Positions 43,501 to 51,767 of a stretch of 64,000 nucleotides of DNA are shown one piece after another. The notes below the pieces were generated by a model. That model was not told the DNA's origin, did no database searches, and saw nothing but the letters and a program-made list of their open reading frames with translations. Positions within the stretch are counted from its first letter, which is position 1, and each line of letters starts with the position of its first letter. Both the position numbers and the translations under genes were made by a program. The stretch lies in the NCBI RefSeq assembly GCF_900172275.1, contig NZ_FWFT01000003.1, positions 186,001-250,000 of the forward strand, given 5' to 3'. Source of the stretch: Pseudooctadecabacter jejudonensis (lineage in GTDB: Bacteria; Pseudomonadota; Alphaproteobacteria; Rhodobacterales; Rhodobacteraceae).

Positions 43501-44488
43501 ATGAAATTGCGTCCATCAAAGGTATGGGGCGCAACGCTGAACGATACATTTTGGTTGTTTCTTCAGCTTGGATAAGATCGCTTACCCTCAGTCGTGTCGT
43601 GATAATTGTGAGCCCCGATGCGCCATGTGCAAGACTCTGGAGCAGAGCCTTCAAACCGAGATCTCTGAGCGCCCCTTCTGCAGCATGCTCGGTACCGCTG
43701 GGGTATTGCAAAGGTTCCAGCCCGTCTAGTACTAATAGCACACGGCGCTGGCTGACTAACTTTGCTAATTCCACTCCTTTTTTCCAATCACTAAGACCCG
43801 GATAAACGACCGTCCCATCTTCATTTTTCTTGCCACGAATTATCTCTTTCTGGCGTCGGCAAATATCCTCTTCGCTCGTCGTGGCCTCAACAGGAAAGCT
43901 CTTCTCGGCAACTAAGTGTTCATAGCCAAAAAATACTAATGCCTCTTCAAGAAATTCATTACCGTTGGCTTGTCGGCGTTCATCAGCCCCTTGGCTAAAA
44001 AAGCTCCAAAAGAATATTGAATCCAAGCCGGAAGCAGGGCCTTTATCGAGTAATTTTTGCTCAAACGCCTTTACGAGCGCGGTTTTGCCAGCACCACCAA
44101 TAGCATCTAGAGCCACGATAGCTAACTCATCATCATTCCAGGCATTCTCTAAATCGGCAATCTCTTTGTCTCGCCCAAATAAGCGCGATACAGCTGCAAA
44201 TGGAATAGAATTGCCACCGGTGGATGGGCTTCTCTTAACCTCAGGCCAACGCAAAGCACGTGGAATATCGTCAGGGTTGATCTCAAGGGCTAGCGCGACG
44301 TTACGAACAGTATTTTGTGTAATTTTTGGGATCTTCCCGTTCTCAATCTGAGATACATACCCTTTTCGGGTCGAATTCGAGAATGCCTCAGCGGCAAGAG
44401 CCTCCAAGCTCCAGCCTTTGGCAATCCGACGCTCTCGGACCAGCTCTCCGAACTTCTTAACGTCGCTTCTGCCATCAATCGCTGTCAT
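40586..44488 (-). CDS. HTH-STAND ATPase with C-terminal helical repeats
   Basis: A 1300-aa protein. Residues 10-75 form an XRE HTH (FGELVRERRIAKGWSLEALA, YVSQIENGKIP). A nucleotide-binding STAND (NB-ARC/NACHT-like) module follows with Walker A in DAIGGAGKTALVKAF (129-143) and Walker B in RRVLLVLDGLEPL near 260. The remaining ~800 residues are helical, with TPR-like spacing. ATG 44488 was chosen because AAGGAG precedes it. STAND proteins act as signal-responsive switches, many in phage defence; an HTH instead of an effector nuclease suggests transcriptional output or autoregulation. It stands alone on the minus strand and is AT-rich relative to the window. Confidence 0.8.
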   Translation of the reverse strand: MTAIDGRSDVKKFGELVRERRIAKGWSLEALAAEAFSNSTRKGYVSQIENGKIPKITQNTVRNVALALEINPDDIPRALRWPEVKRSPSTGGNSIPFAAVSRLFGRDKEIADLENAWNDDELAIVALDAIGGAGKTALVKAFEQKLLDKGPASGLDSIFFWSFFSQGADERRQANGNEFLEEALVFFGYEHLVAEKSFPVEATTSEEDICRRQKEIIRGKKNEDGTVVYPGLSDWKKGVELAKLVSQRRVLLVLDGLEPLQYPSGTEHAAEGALRDLGLKALLQSLAHGASGLTIITTRLRVSDLIQAEETTKMYRSALRPIPLMDAISFLRHSREIEDGVAFGVEPNYPPEEYDLPIRSSFPKSEVAKLPPDYTPKATEQLPAMPWREAMNIVQVACALKGHALALNHVAGYLCEFHGGVADRFSQVPQVINLGGDRDRDPFRVMQAIEVALARRINEVENPRKDQERLAVLFFLGLFDRPMRWTDVEALRAGPPLPGVLGIATAMSNQSLAEALQSLRRQGLVFAADPRVPLQRSDIDCHPLVREYFALRLADVDEATFKSAHRKLYDHYRYSAAGPNGVTLPLEFRNPLVYGVLLACSRFPLQQGTLKEMMSAGKVPLYASGAITRTMQRASSDEIVAASELIDGPQWDRALRALLPKDEIGMRDLFLAIRHGCLAGRQSEALNEVFDPRVRQGRNYASEVLGLHGQELATLSAFFEGGFDEPSRNLSPYDRGFLTNAVALRMKKLGRLEDSEVPQRKAMVLFQELGEWGEATINATNLADVLLLLGNLEGENGAEMAAADAVANSEKCQIDTIVESSRVMVLSKRTSAQESVCAAALAMGNLRAAEKAFYSALSNAEEIRPTTAPWVFWSSWSKDSAVTDLLFAKARYREIAALTELRQLLVSSSPQGLEENADIVLLRAKSALFSGKTLDQAPLDLAEEALELFRVANAEHKLPRGLLTVASAGALAGELERAYHALDELAAMALRGPMPIYACAAELLRSRIALSAGDRHEAKKQRKAAHDLMVAHSLHGVNPELTVLDAELALGTSSFSGAMQAAHECIAGGWWAHIPRIEALGEDCSDLRDAEEKFNVTRNAHMRWYCVKTEEYDPTSDPVALYLAEEYLKVDGFREDMDARIDRENFPDGLASLTHEHQIKGAAEFTSMLGESHRINRKIDADLADPSFVEKLTDVLNEQKGLIFDDLSEKDRREWAYELRKAIKKAEDEASNQKGMMRSHDLMEISDAKLDEVLDDPLDIQKIEEILGSSLTEKFVDLPREAQRKWLSVALVIPQHYVQK

Positions 44489-44628
44489 CAGTTCAAGACT
44501 CCTTAAAAGTAAGGTTTCAGACCCCTGTAACCGTGATGAAACGACTGATTGTTCGAAACCAGCCAAAACACGTTCAGTCGACACGTTAACCAAAGCTGGG
44601 CCCAGCTCAACATCCGAAAGGTAAATAG

Positions 44629-44811
44629 ATGTTTGAGTTCAAATCGAAACTTGAAGACTGGGCGAGCAAGGTCATTGAAATTTTGTTTTGCCATAGAGCG
44701 CTCTACGCTGGGCTCTCGGCTTGCCATGGAACTGGCTGCTGGATTAGCGGCAAACCCGAGCTCTACGGTCCAATAGCGCTGCTCTACGCAATTTTAGCGC
44801 TGCGAGGCTAA
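44629..44811 (+). CDS. Possible small protein in a cassette-like unit
   Basis: A 60-codon frame with a good Shine-Dalgarno (AAAGG, eight bases before the ATG). The N-terminal half is amphipathic and the C-terminus hydrophobic (YGPIALLYAILALRG), so a small membrane peptide is possible. It ends exactly at the first repeat arm of an attC-like hairpin, as in integron cassettes. No family recognised, and it could be a chance frame. Confidence 0.4.
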   Translation: MFEFKSKLEDWASKVIEILFCHRALYAGLSACHGTGCWISGKPELYGPIALLYAILALRG

Positions 44812-44876
44812 CACCACAAGAAGCTGGTTGTCTGGCTACCAGGCAGCCAACTTCTGCTTTGGCTAACGTTAGAGAT
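44812..44876 (+). other. attC-like imperfect hairpin
   Basis: A 17-bp stem (AGAAGCTGGTTGTCTGG against its partner, three mismatches) sits between GGCTAAC on the left, which contains the stop codon of the preceding small ORF, and GTTAGAG on the right. These outer heptamers match integron RYYYAAC and GTTRRRY arms with one mismatch each. No integron integrase is in the window. An unrelated hairpin is also possible. The remainder, 44877-45109, holds no gene I can see. Confidence 0.35.
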
Positions 44877-45109
44877 TAGAAATTTCGATGAAACTGTCGC
44901 TTCGTCGCTGTCCGGCGCGCCGCTCCGTCGAACGATCCGAACGCCCATGATGTACAACATAACAAAATACAAATTTTCCGCGCCTGTACCCTACCAACTT
45001 CAGATCCATGGTAATCAGAAAACGGTCGCCCTCCCCATCAGGTGGCAACATAACAAAAACAGCTCTCCGGTAGGAAAGCGTTATGTTTCAATCATTTGGT
45101 GGAGAACGG

Positions 45110-45679
45110 ATGAAACAGGCAAAGGTGTTATCTTCTGAGGAACTGAAGCGCGTGATGGCCATCTGCGCAAGCATGCAGAACGGCAAGCGCAACAGGTTGA
45201 TGCTCATGCTGTCCCACTACGCTGGCATGCGCGTGGGCGAGATCGCCTCGCTCAAATGGGCCGATGTGCTGGATCGTGAGCACAAGCCCAAGGCGATGTT
45301 CTACCTGAAAGCGGAGAACACAAAAGCCAAGGAAGCGCGCCAGGTGCATCTGAACGCTAAGCTGCAGAAGGAGCTTTCAACCTACTGGGCGCAACTGGAT
45401 CGCTGGAGGGCACCTGATCGGCCTGTGATCGAGTCCCAAAAGGGTGGACACTTCACGGCCAACAGCATGGTCCAAGCTTTTGCACGCGTGTTTGATGCTG
45501 CTGGGATCGAGGATGCGTCCTCACACAGTGGGCGACGATGGTTTATTACGCGCATGGCGCATGCTGGTATATCACCAAAGGTGATCATGGAACTTGCTGG
45601 ACATAAACAGCTGACCACCACGCAACGCTACATTGATGTGTCGGATGAACAAAAGCGCAGCGCGGTGGAAGTGCTATGA
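45110..45679 (+). CDS. Minimal tyrosine recombinase (catalytic domain only)
   Basis: A 189-aa protein consisting only of the recombinase catalytic domain: AGMRVGEIASLKW (Arg I), a beta hairpin with Lys, SHSGRRWFIT (His-x-x-Arg), LAGHKQLTTTQRYI (His and Tyr nucleophile). The core-binding N-terminal domain of usual 300-400-aa integrases is absent, as in FimB/FimE-type switches. ATG 45110 follows GGTGGAG. It ends three bases before the convergent small gene. It might act on inversion or resolution sites nearby. Confidence 0.85.
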   Translation: MKQAKVLSSEELKRVMAICASMQNGKRNRLMLMLSHYAGMRVGEIASLKWADVLDREHKPKAMFYLKAENTKAKEARQVHLNAKLQKELSTYWAQLDRWRAPDRPVIESQKGGHFTANSMVQAFARVFDAAGIEDASSHSGRRWFITRMAHAGISPKVIMELAGHKQLTTTQRYIDVSDEQKRSAVEVL

Positions 45680-45681
45680 CT

Positions 45682-46116
45682 TTACCTGGATCGACCGTGT
45701 TTGAGGCGTACCGCGACAAAGCCCCGTTTCAAAGCTTCACGTATTTGAGCCTTTGAGTGCCTGTGGAAACAGAACTCGATGTTCTCCAGATTGGGTTGGC
45801 CAATCATGTTCCAATCCACATGCAGGTTGCCAATGTACTTTGTGTTTCTAGGCACAGAACCAGCGCATCTGTCATACCAATGCATATGCCAACGTCTCAC
45901 CCAGTGCCGGGGACGTCGAATGTCCTTAGGGGGTTCGCCACAACATTCGAAATACAAGTTTCCACCAAACTTGAAACCAATGTGGTTTGATGACTGCCCG
46001 GCCAGCCACGCAAAGACCCAGTCGCCTTCTATTCCCAGCCATTTTTGAAAGCGTCTTAACCGATAGGTTGCGAAGAATTGGCTTTGGCCAAAGCCTGTTA
46101 AATCTACTTCTCGCAT
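45682..46116 (-). CDS. Uncharacterised 144-aa protein
   Basis: I do not recognise it. The sequence is rich in Trp, Phe, His and Arg (RRWHMHWYDRC, FCFHRHSKAQIREALKRG) and has four Cys. No membrane helix or signal is seen. ATG 46116 was chosen over 46194 since AAGGAG precedes it. Upstream, 106 bases away, is a 27-bp palindrome shared in sequence with the promoter of the queuosine-type operon, and the GT4-like gene is divergent from it, so co-regulation with that system is likely. Confidence 0.55.
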   Translation of the reverse strand: MREVDLTGFGQSQFFATYRLRRFQKWLGIEGDWVFAWLAGQSSNHIGFKFGGNLYFECCGEPPKDIRRPRHWVRRWHMHWYDRCAGSVPRNTKYIGNLHVDWNMIGQPNLENIEFCFHRHSKAQIREALKRGFVAVRLKHGRSR

Positions 46117-46221
46117 TGAAATTTCTCCTTGTTCAATTGTCTTGAATCTGACGCCTTTCCAAAATGCAGTCATTATTCCTGTGACTGTTTTCAATAAAAT
46201 ATTTGCGACGTCGGCCTGTGA

Positions 46222-46248
46222 GGAAAACTTGATTTAATCAAGTTTTCC
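46222..46248. promoter_or_regulatory. Shared palindromic operator, copy 1
   Basis: A perfect 27-bp palindrome centred on 46235, core CTTGATTTAATCAAG with AAAA/TTTT and GG/CC arms. It lies between the divergent 144-aa and GT4-like genes. Its inner 23 bp recur exactly at 52388-52410. Spacing in the TTGAT/ATCAA half-sites is 3, not 4, so it is not a canonical FNR site. Confidence 0.7.
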
Positions 46249-46353
46249 GTGAGCTCGAGTCTTACGCCCTCCAAGATCAAGACCCCGGCGAAGATTGGTG
46301 TGACTCCAAGCAAATATCGTTTCGACGAGCATTTGTGCCGCTACGCTTTCTGC

Positions 46354-47484
46354 ATGACACAGCATCACATCTATTTTCTCATCTCGAACCAACACTTCGT
46401 TCCAACTGGCGGGATCGGTTCATTCTTCCGAGGCTTCCAGCGGATGGCAAACCACTTTGGGTGGCATGTCACCGTAATCATGGACGCCGAGCCGTACAAA
46501 GCCGCGCAGGCAATGAAAGAGGCTGCTCAGAAACAAGGCAGTTTCATCATTCCAAGCCAGCCCGTGAAGTATTCAGGGCATAACCCCGACAATAGCCGAT
46601 ACTCAAAAGAAGTACCCAACCATTTCCGCGTCCAAAACTTCAAGAGCGCGTTGTGTAAGGCGCTGGAGGTTGAGCCTCCAACACATCTATTGATCAATAC
46701 GCCTGAGGCGGGTTTGGCCGTGCTGGAGATGGGGTTACATGAACAAACCCCAACCACCTTTTACACCCACCACGAAAACCTGGTGCTGAACCCAATCCCG
46801 AAGAGCAGCAAATTCGGGCCAAGCTATATGGAAATGCTGTTAAGGATCGTCGGGACACCCGGGATCACCACGGCCACCCAAAGCGACTACAACGTCGAGC
46901 GCATGAAACACCTGGAGCTTTCTGCTCCGCCAGTTGTGCTTCCAATGCCAATCCCTGATCCACAACTGCTGCAGCCGTACCATGGAGAACGGAAAGGAGT
47001 TCTGTTCATCGGAAGACATGAGCCACGCAAACAGCCTGCAGTGTTCGCTCAAAAGGTTGCACAAGCGGGGCTCCCCGCAAAAGTCCTCACTCGACAGAAT
47101 AGTGAACAGAAGTTCACGAAGACTTTCAATAAGCATGGCATCACAGATTATGAAATGAAATCCGAGATCACCGGCCAAGAAAAGGCCGACTTCATCCGGT
47201 CTGCGCGGATAGCGTTCCATCCTGCAAAGCTTGAGTCCTATGGGTTTTCAGCGATGGAAACTTTGGCAGCAGGACTGCCGACTTTGCTGGTTCACGAGTA
47301 TGGCTGGTGGCAAGCTTTCATCGAAGAAGGCGTTCAGATCACACCTGTCCGTGACGCGCAAAATATGCTGCGTGAATTGTATGAGCGTCCTTTGCAAACT
47401 GCTGCCAACCATGCTGTGCAACAGGAGCAGCAGACTTTTGCTATTTGGGATCAATATCTGAACGCTGCTCATCTTCAAGACTAG
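46354..47484 (+). CDS. GT4-like glycosyltransferase
   Basis: A 376-aa GT-B-fold enzyme. The N-terminus HIYFLISNQHFVPTGGIGSF resembles a GT4 acceptor domain with its Gly-rich loop, and the C-terminal donor domain has GVLFIGRHEPRKQP and KLESYGFSAMETLAAGLPTLL, an exact EX7E motif. The start is uncertain: the frame opens at GTG 46249, but ATG 46354 fits the family fold; neither has a strong Shine-Dalgarno. It converges with, and overlaps by 44 bases, the 585-aa gene of the VUT/TGT operon, and its promoter region carries the same palindrome as that operon. Confidence 0.75.
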   Translation: MTQHHIYFLISNQHFVPTGGIGSFFRGFQRMANHFGWHVTVIMDAEPYKAAQAMKEAAQKQGSFIIPSQPVKYSGHNPDNSRYSKEVPNHFRVQNFKSALCKALEVEPPTHLLINTPEAGLAVLEMGLHEQTPTTFYTHHENLVLNPIPKSSKFGPSYMEMLLRIVGTPGITTATQSDYNVERMKHLELSAPPVVLPMPIPDPQLLQPYHGERKGVLFIGRHEPRKQPAVFAQKVAQAGLPAKVLTRQNSEQKFTKTFNKHGITDYEMKSEITGQEKADFIRSARIAFHPAKLESYGFSAMETLAAGLPTLLVHEYGWWQAFIEEGVQITPVRDAQNMLRELYERPLQTAANHAVQQEQQTFAIWDQYLNAAHLQD

Positions 47485-49198
47485 GCGCTGGCAACGCTGC
47501 AGGAGCGACGAACATATCAGTGTTTTCGACGAAGCCTCCTGCGAGCCCCACAATTAATGGTAGCGTCATCTTGCAAGGGCCGGTCGGCAATTCGCAGTTC
47601 AACTCAATTCCAAAGGGCGCACCTGACATGGAAAGAAGCTTCCCCTCAAACTTCATGCCGTAATCAACGCCGAGGCTGATCACGCTTTCCAGCTGGCGGG
47701 TTTGAACAAGCCAGTTAGAGCCAAGCGGCATCTCAATTTGCGGCGTGGAGGTGATTTTTCCCAGCTTTTGTTTTTCGTGAGGATTGTCAGGGAAGTGAAG
47801 GTACAGATACCCATTGTCTTCCACAACATTGAGAAGCGTTGGGAACCGTCGTTTTGAGTTTCGTGGCAATGACTTTTTGAAGTCTTCCCGCCAGCCACTC
47901 AGCGCCATCAAAGTACCCTTGGTCAAAGCAAAACCATACTCTGGTGTCGCGTCGGTTTTGAGCAGCCTATACCCGTTCCTGTCCGGTGCTACACTGGGAA
48001 AGGCATACTTCATTGCGCCACCGTCTGAAGACGTAAGATGAGATAGCTTCGAAGTATGTTCGTCCTCCCATTCAAGTTGGCGCAAGAAATCAGAGGCAAA
48101 GTTAAGAATGTCATCTGCTGCCATGCGCAAAACCCGTGCTCTTTGCTTAAACGCGTCCCATGGGATGTGGGCTTCCAGAGCAATCATCGATGGTAGGATG
48201 GTCCCGTTTTCTACGAGCGTCGGCAGGTTGCCATCTTGCTTCTCTAGCCAGAGCACCTGCTTTGCTTTTTCGATGTTGTTGCCGGTGACTTTGGAGCCTT
48301 TTTGGGCTTCTGCTCGGCCCAACTGCCGATCTCTCAGCACTTGCACAACTTCATCTTTGCTTTCCTCGCCTGACAGCTCCAACGTGGACTGCATCGAAGT
48401 CATTGCTTTAAGTTGAGCAACCACATTTTCTGCATCAGGTTGAATGCGTTTGAAAACATCGCAGATTACAAAGAACGCGTAGAGTTTCTTTTTGGTCAAC
48501 CGCCGCTCTGTACGATCCGTGATGGACGGAACAAGGCTGATCAAGGCGCGTTCAAAGGATGCTTGGGGGCCAACGGGGAGAAACCCTACAACCTCCGCGC
48601 CATTTTCCGTTTGCCGAACGACAGCATTGGCATAGCCGTGAACCGAGTGCGGTTTCATCGCATCTAGTTGCAAGCCGGTTACGGAACCAAGAGACTGCGC
48701 ATCCAACACTTGTTTGGCCTGTTCAAACTTCGCAGAGGCCGCATCTTCGGTTCTGCTATCACCGCTTTTTTTCTCCACAGCCAAGGCTTTAGTGTAAAGG
48801 GTATCAAGTGTTTCACTTCCAGCGAACGCATTATGCAAGTCTTCGACAGTCCATTCATCCTCTTGCGCTTGCTTCAAGACTTTGCGGTATTTTGACTTGC
48901 TGTCATCGCGTGCGTTGGGAAATGCGAGACTTACAAGCTCGTGAAAATCATTGGTTTTTTGTTTGGCACTCATCGATTTGGTCTTCTGCCCTATGAACAG
49001 CGTGAGCATGTCTACCTCTTTGAGCTCAAGGCCAAGCTTATAGGTGGCAACCAAGGCTTGATGAAGGCGGTTATGATGGCCCTTGAGCGCCTTTTCTGCT
49101 TTCGCAGATAGCCTCTGAATCGCTTTGAGCTCCGGATCAAATTCCGCCAGTTTCTTGCTGGAGTTTGATCCAACGACGGCAAGTGCATTTTTTTTCAT
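47441..49198 (-). CDS. Uncharacterised 585-aa protein in queuosine-type cluster
   Basis: I do not recognise this protein. The N-terminal ~150 residues are helical and Lys/Glu-rich (LSAKAEKALKGHHNRLHQAL). The middle (200-400) has mixed helices including TERRLTKKKLYAFFVICDVF. The C-terminal 150 residues are strand-rich (WLVQTRQLESVISLGVDYG, ELNCELPTGPCKMTLPLIVG), faintly clamp-like. No membrane segment. It starts three bases after the TGT-like gene stop and so is the last gene of the VUT-GT-TGT operon. A role as nucleic-acid-binding partner of the TGT-like enzyme is plausible but inferred from position alone. Confidence 0.65.
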   Translation of the reverse strand: MKKNALAVVGSNSSKKLAEFDPELKAIQRLSAKAEKALKGHHNRLHQALVATYKLGLELKEVDMLTLFIGQKTKSMSAKQKTNDFHELVSLAFPNARDDSKSKYRKVLKQAQEDEWTVEDLHNAFAGSETLDTLYTKALAVEKKSGDSRTEDAASAKFEQAKQVLDAQSLGSVTGLQLDAMKPHSVHGYANAVVRQTENGAEVVGFLPVGPQASFERALISLVPSITDRTERRLTKKKLYAFFVICDVFKRIQPDAENVVAQLKAMTSMQSTLELSGEESKDEVVQVLRDRQLGRAEAQKGSKVTGNNIEKAKQVLWLEKQDGNLPTLVENGTILPSMIALEAHIPWDAFKQRARVLRMAADDILNFASDFLRQLEWEDEHTSKLSHLTSSDGGAMKYAFPSVAPDRNGYRLLKTDATPEYGFALTKGTLMALSGWREDFKKSLPRNSKRRFPTLLNVVEDNGYLYLHFPDNPHEKQKLGKITSTPQIEMPLGSNWLVQTRQLESVISLGVDYGMKFEGKLLSMSGAPFGIELNCELPTGPCKMTLPLIVGLAGGFVENTDMFVAPAALPAPSLEDEQRSDIDPK

Positions 49199-49201
49199 GT
49201 C

Positions 49202-50728
49202 TCATACCTTTGCTAGTGCAAGTGCGTTCAACTCGCGCTCAGCATCTTGAATGAATTGCATAGGGGTCTCGGAGGTGAATACGCCGTCAAGCAAAGCAGG
49301 AAGGCACATCAACTCCTTGGGGCGTTCCAAGATATTGCGGTCGTCAAGCGTGCGATATGCACGCCTGAAACCCTCAAAGAACGCATGTGTGTTGTGGTGG
49401 ATCAGCAAAACCTGCTGGAGCTTGCGAGTTTGCTCACCGGTTAAGCCCACCCAAGGTTTGTTGACGAAATCATCAAGCGTCAAATGCACGCCCAAGGCAG
49501 TTTGAGTCCGTTTGAAGTCAAATGATCGCTCGCCTTTTTCGCGAATTTCATTCAATGGGCGGTGATCCCCATCATGCGCGTCTTGCCGCGTGCGCGCCGA
49601 ACGAAAACTCCAAACCTCAGGGTCCATGTCTACCCCGGTCACAGCTTCATAACCGTTGCGCATGACATCCACCGGGCTGCCAGAGTCGAACGACAGTTGG
49701 ATGTCTTTTGCATCGGTATAGCTGCGCAGCGCGCGTTGCAGCATGCTCAAGCCAACACCTACCCTGAGAGTGGAGACACCCAAGAAGTGCAGCCACTGGC
49801 CTTGTCGCAAATGCCCAAGATCGCGCATTTCAATGAGCCGACGGCATGTCATCGCAAGCTGCGAATGGTGCTTGCCTGCGAACGTCCAGCCATCGAAATG
49901 GAACTGCAGCATGCGGTCAAACCAAAATTTGCTTTCGCGCTCGTTTCGGCCCTGAATGATGTTGAGCACCTTGGTTGCGCCCACTTTGCGATGCATTCGA
50001 TAATAGCGATTGTTGCGGACGGTTTGGAACAAACAGGCCAAAAAACCTGTATCGAACCCAAGCGTCTTCGAGAGCTTTTCCATCTCGACACCTTCACGCA
50101 TAAGACGCTGGACATGGATATCCACGCCGCCGCTGGCGATTGTTGCAAGCGGAAAATCCATCACCATAGAATGAGTGGCCACATCTTCCAGCCAACGCAG
50201 CATCCGCTCTACTGTTGGCATGCCTTGGAATGCGATGGTGCCTTGCTGGATTTGAAATCCGCCGCTGTCGCCAATCAAAGTGACGCGGTCATCATGCTGG
50301 CCGTTGGTTAACCAATTGCGTCGTTTTGCTAGCTTTGGCGTCTTGGCTGCCTGACCACCGCTGTAGAGAACCCATGGATAGAAACACAGCTTAGAGCTTG
50401 GGTTGGTGAATTGCAGGTCTTCTGCTGTGAAACCAAATCGGCTTGGCAGGACCAATCCTTCAAGCGCATCAACATACGTGCTGCTGAGCGCAGGCATATA
50501 GTAGGCAACATTGTCGTATGCGCCGACCTCTGTGTAATCCTGGCCTTGAGAAAGCTTGCGTTGTTTGCTGGGGTCACGCGGGAACATATCCTCAACGTCT
50601 TTGTCCATTCCAGCGTCACCCAAGCAGGTGCGGGGCTCATTGCCCATCATCCCAAAGTGCTGTTCATCAACCGCATCTGACGTATCAGCGATCATAACGG
50701 GCAGGTTTTTATCTGAGGAGGCTGGCAT
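49202..50728 (-). CDS. Divergent TGT/DpdA-like transglycosylase
   Basis: A 508-aa protein with the tRNA-guanine transglycosylase plan in order: DSGGFQ (154-159), an Asp in VMDFPLAT (191), IIQG (257-260), FAG (283-285), HFLGVS (314-319), the nucleophile region FDSGSP (347-352) and the terminal HHNTHAF (444-450). The canonical zinc CxCxxC before that last His is absent. DpdA proteins are TGT paralogues that put 7-deazaguanines into DNA, and this divergence fits such a role better than housekeeping tRNA modification. ATG 50728 follows GGAG and overlaps the upstream glycosyltransferase gene by 20 bases. Confidence 0.75.
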   Translation of the reverse strand: MPASSDKNLPVMIADTSDAVDEQHFGMMGNEPRTCLGDAGMDKDVEDMFPRDPSKQRKLSQGQDYTEVGAYDNVAYYMPALSSTYVDALEGLVLPSRFGFTAEDLQFTNPSSKLCFYPWVLYSGGQAAKTPKLAKRRNWLTNGQHDDRVTLIGDSGGFQIQQGTIAFQGMPTVERMLRWLEDVATHSMVMDFPLATIASGGVDIHVQRLMREGVEMEKLSKTLGFDTGFLACLFQTVRNNRYYRMHRKVGATKVLNIIQGRNERESKFWFDRMLQFHFDGWTFAGKHHSQLAMTCRRLIEMRDLGHLRQGQWLHFLGVSTLRVGVGLSMLQRALRSYTDAKDIQLSFDSGSPVDVMRNGYEAVTGVDMDPEVWSFRSARTRQDAHDGDHRPLNEIREKGERSFDFKRTQTALGVHLTLDDFVNKPWVGLTGEQTRKLQQVLLIHHNTHAFFEGFRRAYRTLDDRNILERPKELMCLPALLDGVFTSETPMQFIQDAERELNALALAKV

Positions 50729-51767
50729 AGAGTTTGTCTCCATTAAAATAACGCCCTGCGACCTGCTTAGCCATCTTGGCCAGTCGCAGTTTGCTCTTCT
50801 TTTCAATTGCTTGGTGAATGAACCCAGCGATGCTGTCGGCATTTGCGTAAGCATCGTCCAAAGACATGGTCCACTCAGATGGATAGGTGAACCCCGGATA
50901 CATTTTTGGATACGACAAGCGATACGGCACGATTGGAACTGCGCCTGCCATCAGACCTTCAAATACACCGATGCCCAAGGTTTCCTGCTTGCTGGCCGAA
51001 AACACAGCCAATGAGCGTGCGAGCTCTTTGTGGTATTCGGCTTTGCTTAGCTGTTTTTCTTGAGCAAAGATGATCCGATATTCGGACAGCCTTTGTTGCA
51101 GCATCTTTAGAATTTCTGGTTGCTTTTCTAAAGCCAGACGATGCGGGAATAGGATGGTGTCCTTGTCAGCTGTATCTGCAAGCGGCTTGAGGATAGGCGT
51201 AAGATATTCCATCGGCCAACCAACAAATCGCGAAGTCTTTGGGTTCTCTGGTTTGATTTTGGTAAGGAACAGGTTTTCGTGATAGCGCCCTGCGAAATAA
51301 TTGCGTTCAGCAGCATCAAAAACCGCTCGTTCAAACGCATAGCTCCAGCTTTTGTTCTTTACGGCCTGGCCCAAAGCATCCCATCGGTCGTAGGAGCCAG
51401 AATGCCACATGACTTGGATCTCGAGGCGTAGATTGAGCAAGTCCGACATATAACGGACATTGATCACTCCAGGATGCCAAGCATCGGTGAACAATACGCG
51501 ATCTTTCCGACCGACTTGGCCAGACTGAACCAAGGCTGCAAACTTGGCGACTTGATATGATTTGTAGATGTTGGTGTCGGCAAAGTTGAGGAACTTTCCC
51601 GCCTCTGGTGCCTTTGACTTCGCTGGACCAGAAACCAGCTTCACTTGCCACTTTCCGAGCTCTCGAGATGCGATTGCTGCTTTAAGCTGCCGAGGAAGGT
51701 GCTCTCGCCATTCTCCCGTATATCTTTGCTCGTGAGCTTCGATATCAAATATCCAGATCGTCGACAT
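50709..51767 (-). CDS. Glycosyltransferase resembling queuosine mannosyltransferase
   Basis: A 352-aa GT-B-type enzyme. The C-terminal half has LFPHRLALEKQPE, then SASKQETLGIGVFEGLMAG (EX7E from Glu262 to Glu270) and PIVPYRLSYPKMYPGF. The order and spacing of these parts recall GTDC1/QTMAN, the tRNA-queuosine alpha-mannosyltransferase, as I remember it. The start is directly after the VUT stop (TGA-ATG) and the end overlaps the TGT-like gene, so transporter, transferase and transglycosylase are translationally linked. It could glycosylate a 7-deazaguanine or another acceptor; the QTMAN relation needs a profile search. Confidence 0.65.
   Translation of the reverse strand: MSTIWIFDIEAHEQRYTGEWREHLPRQLKAAIASRELGKWQVKLVSGPAKSKAPEAGKFLNFADTNIYKSYQVAKFAALVQSGQVGRKDRVLFTDAWHPGVINVRYMSDLLNLRLEIQVMWHSGSYDRWDALGQAVKNKSWSYAFERAVFDAAERNYFAGRYHENLFLTKIKPENPKTSRFVGWPMEYLTPILKPLADTADKDTILFPHRLALEKQPEILKMLQQRLSEYRIIFAQEKQLSKAEYHKELARSLAVFSASKQETLGIGVFEGLMAGAVPIVPYRLSYPKMYPGFTYPSEWTMSLDDAYANADSIAGFIHQAIEKKSKLRLAKMAKQVAGRYFNGDKLYASLLR

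Noticed and set aside
44590-44811. Repeated GCTCTAC words as a tandem repeat
   Set aside because: Spacing is irregular and they fall within the small ORF; no clear unit.
46222-46248. FNR/ANR binding site
   Set aside because: Half-sites TTGAT and ATCAA are separated by 3 rather than 4 bases and the palindrome is much longer than an FNR box.
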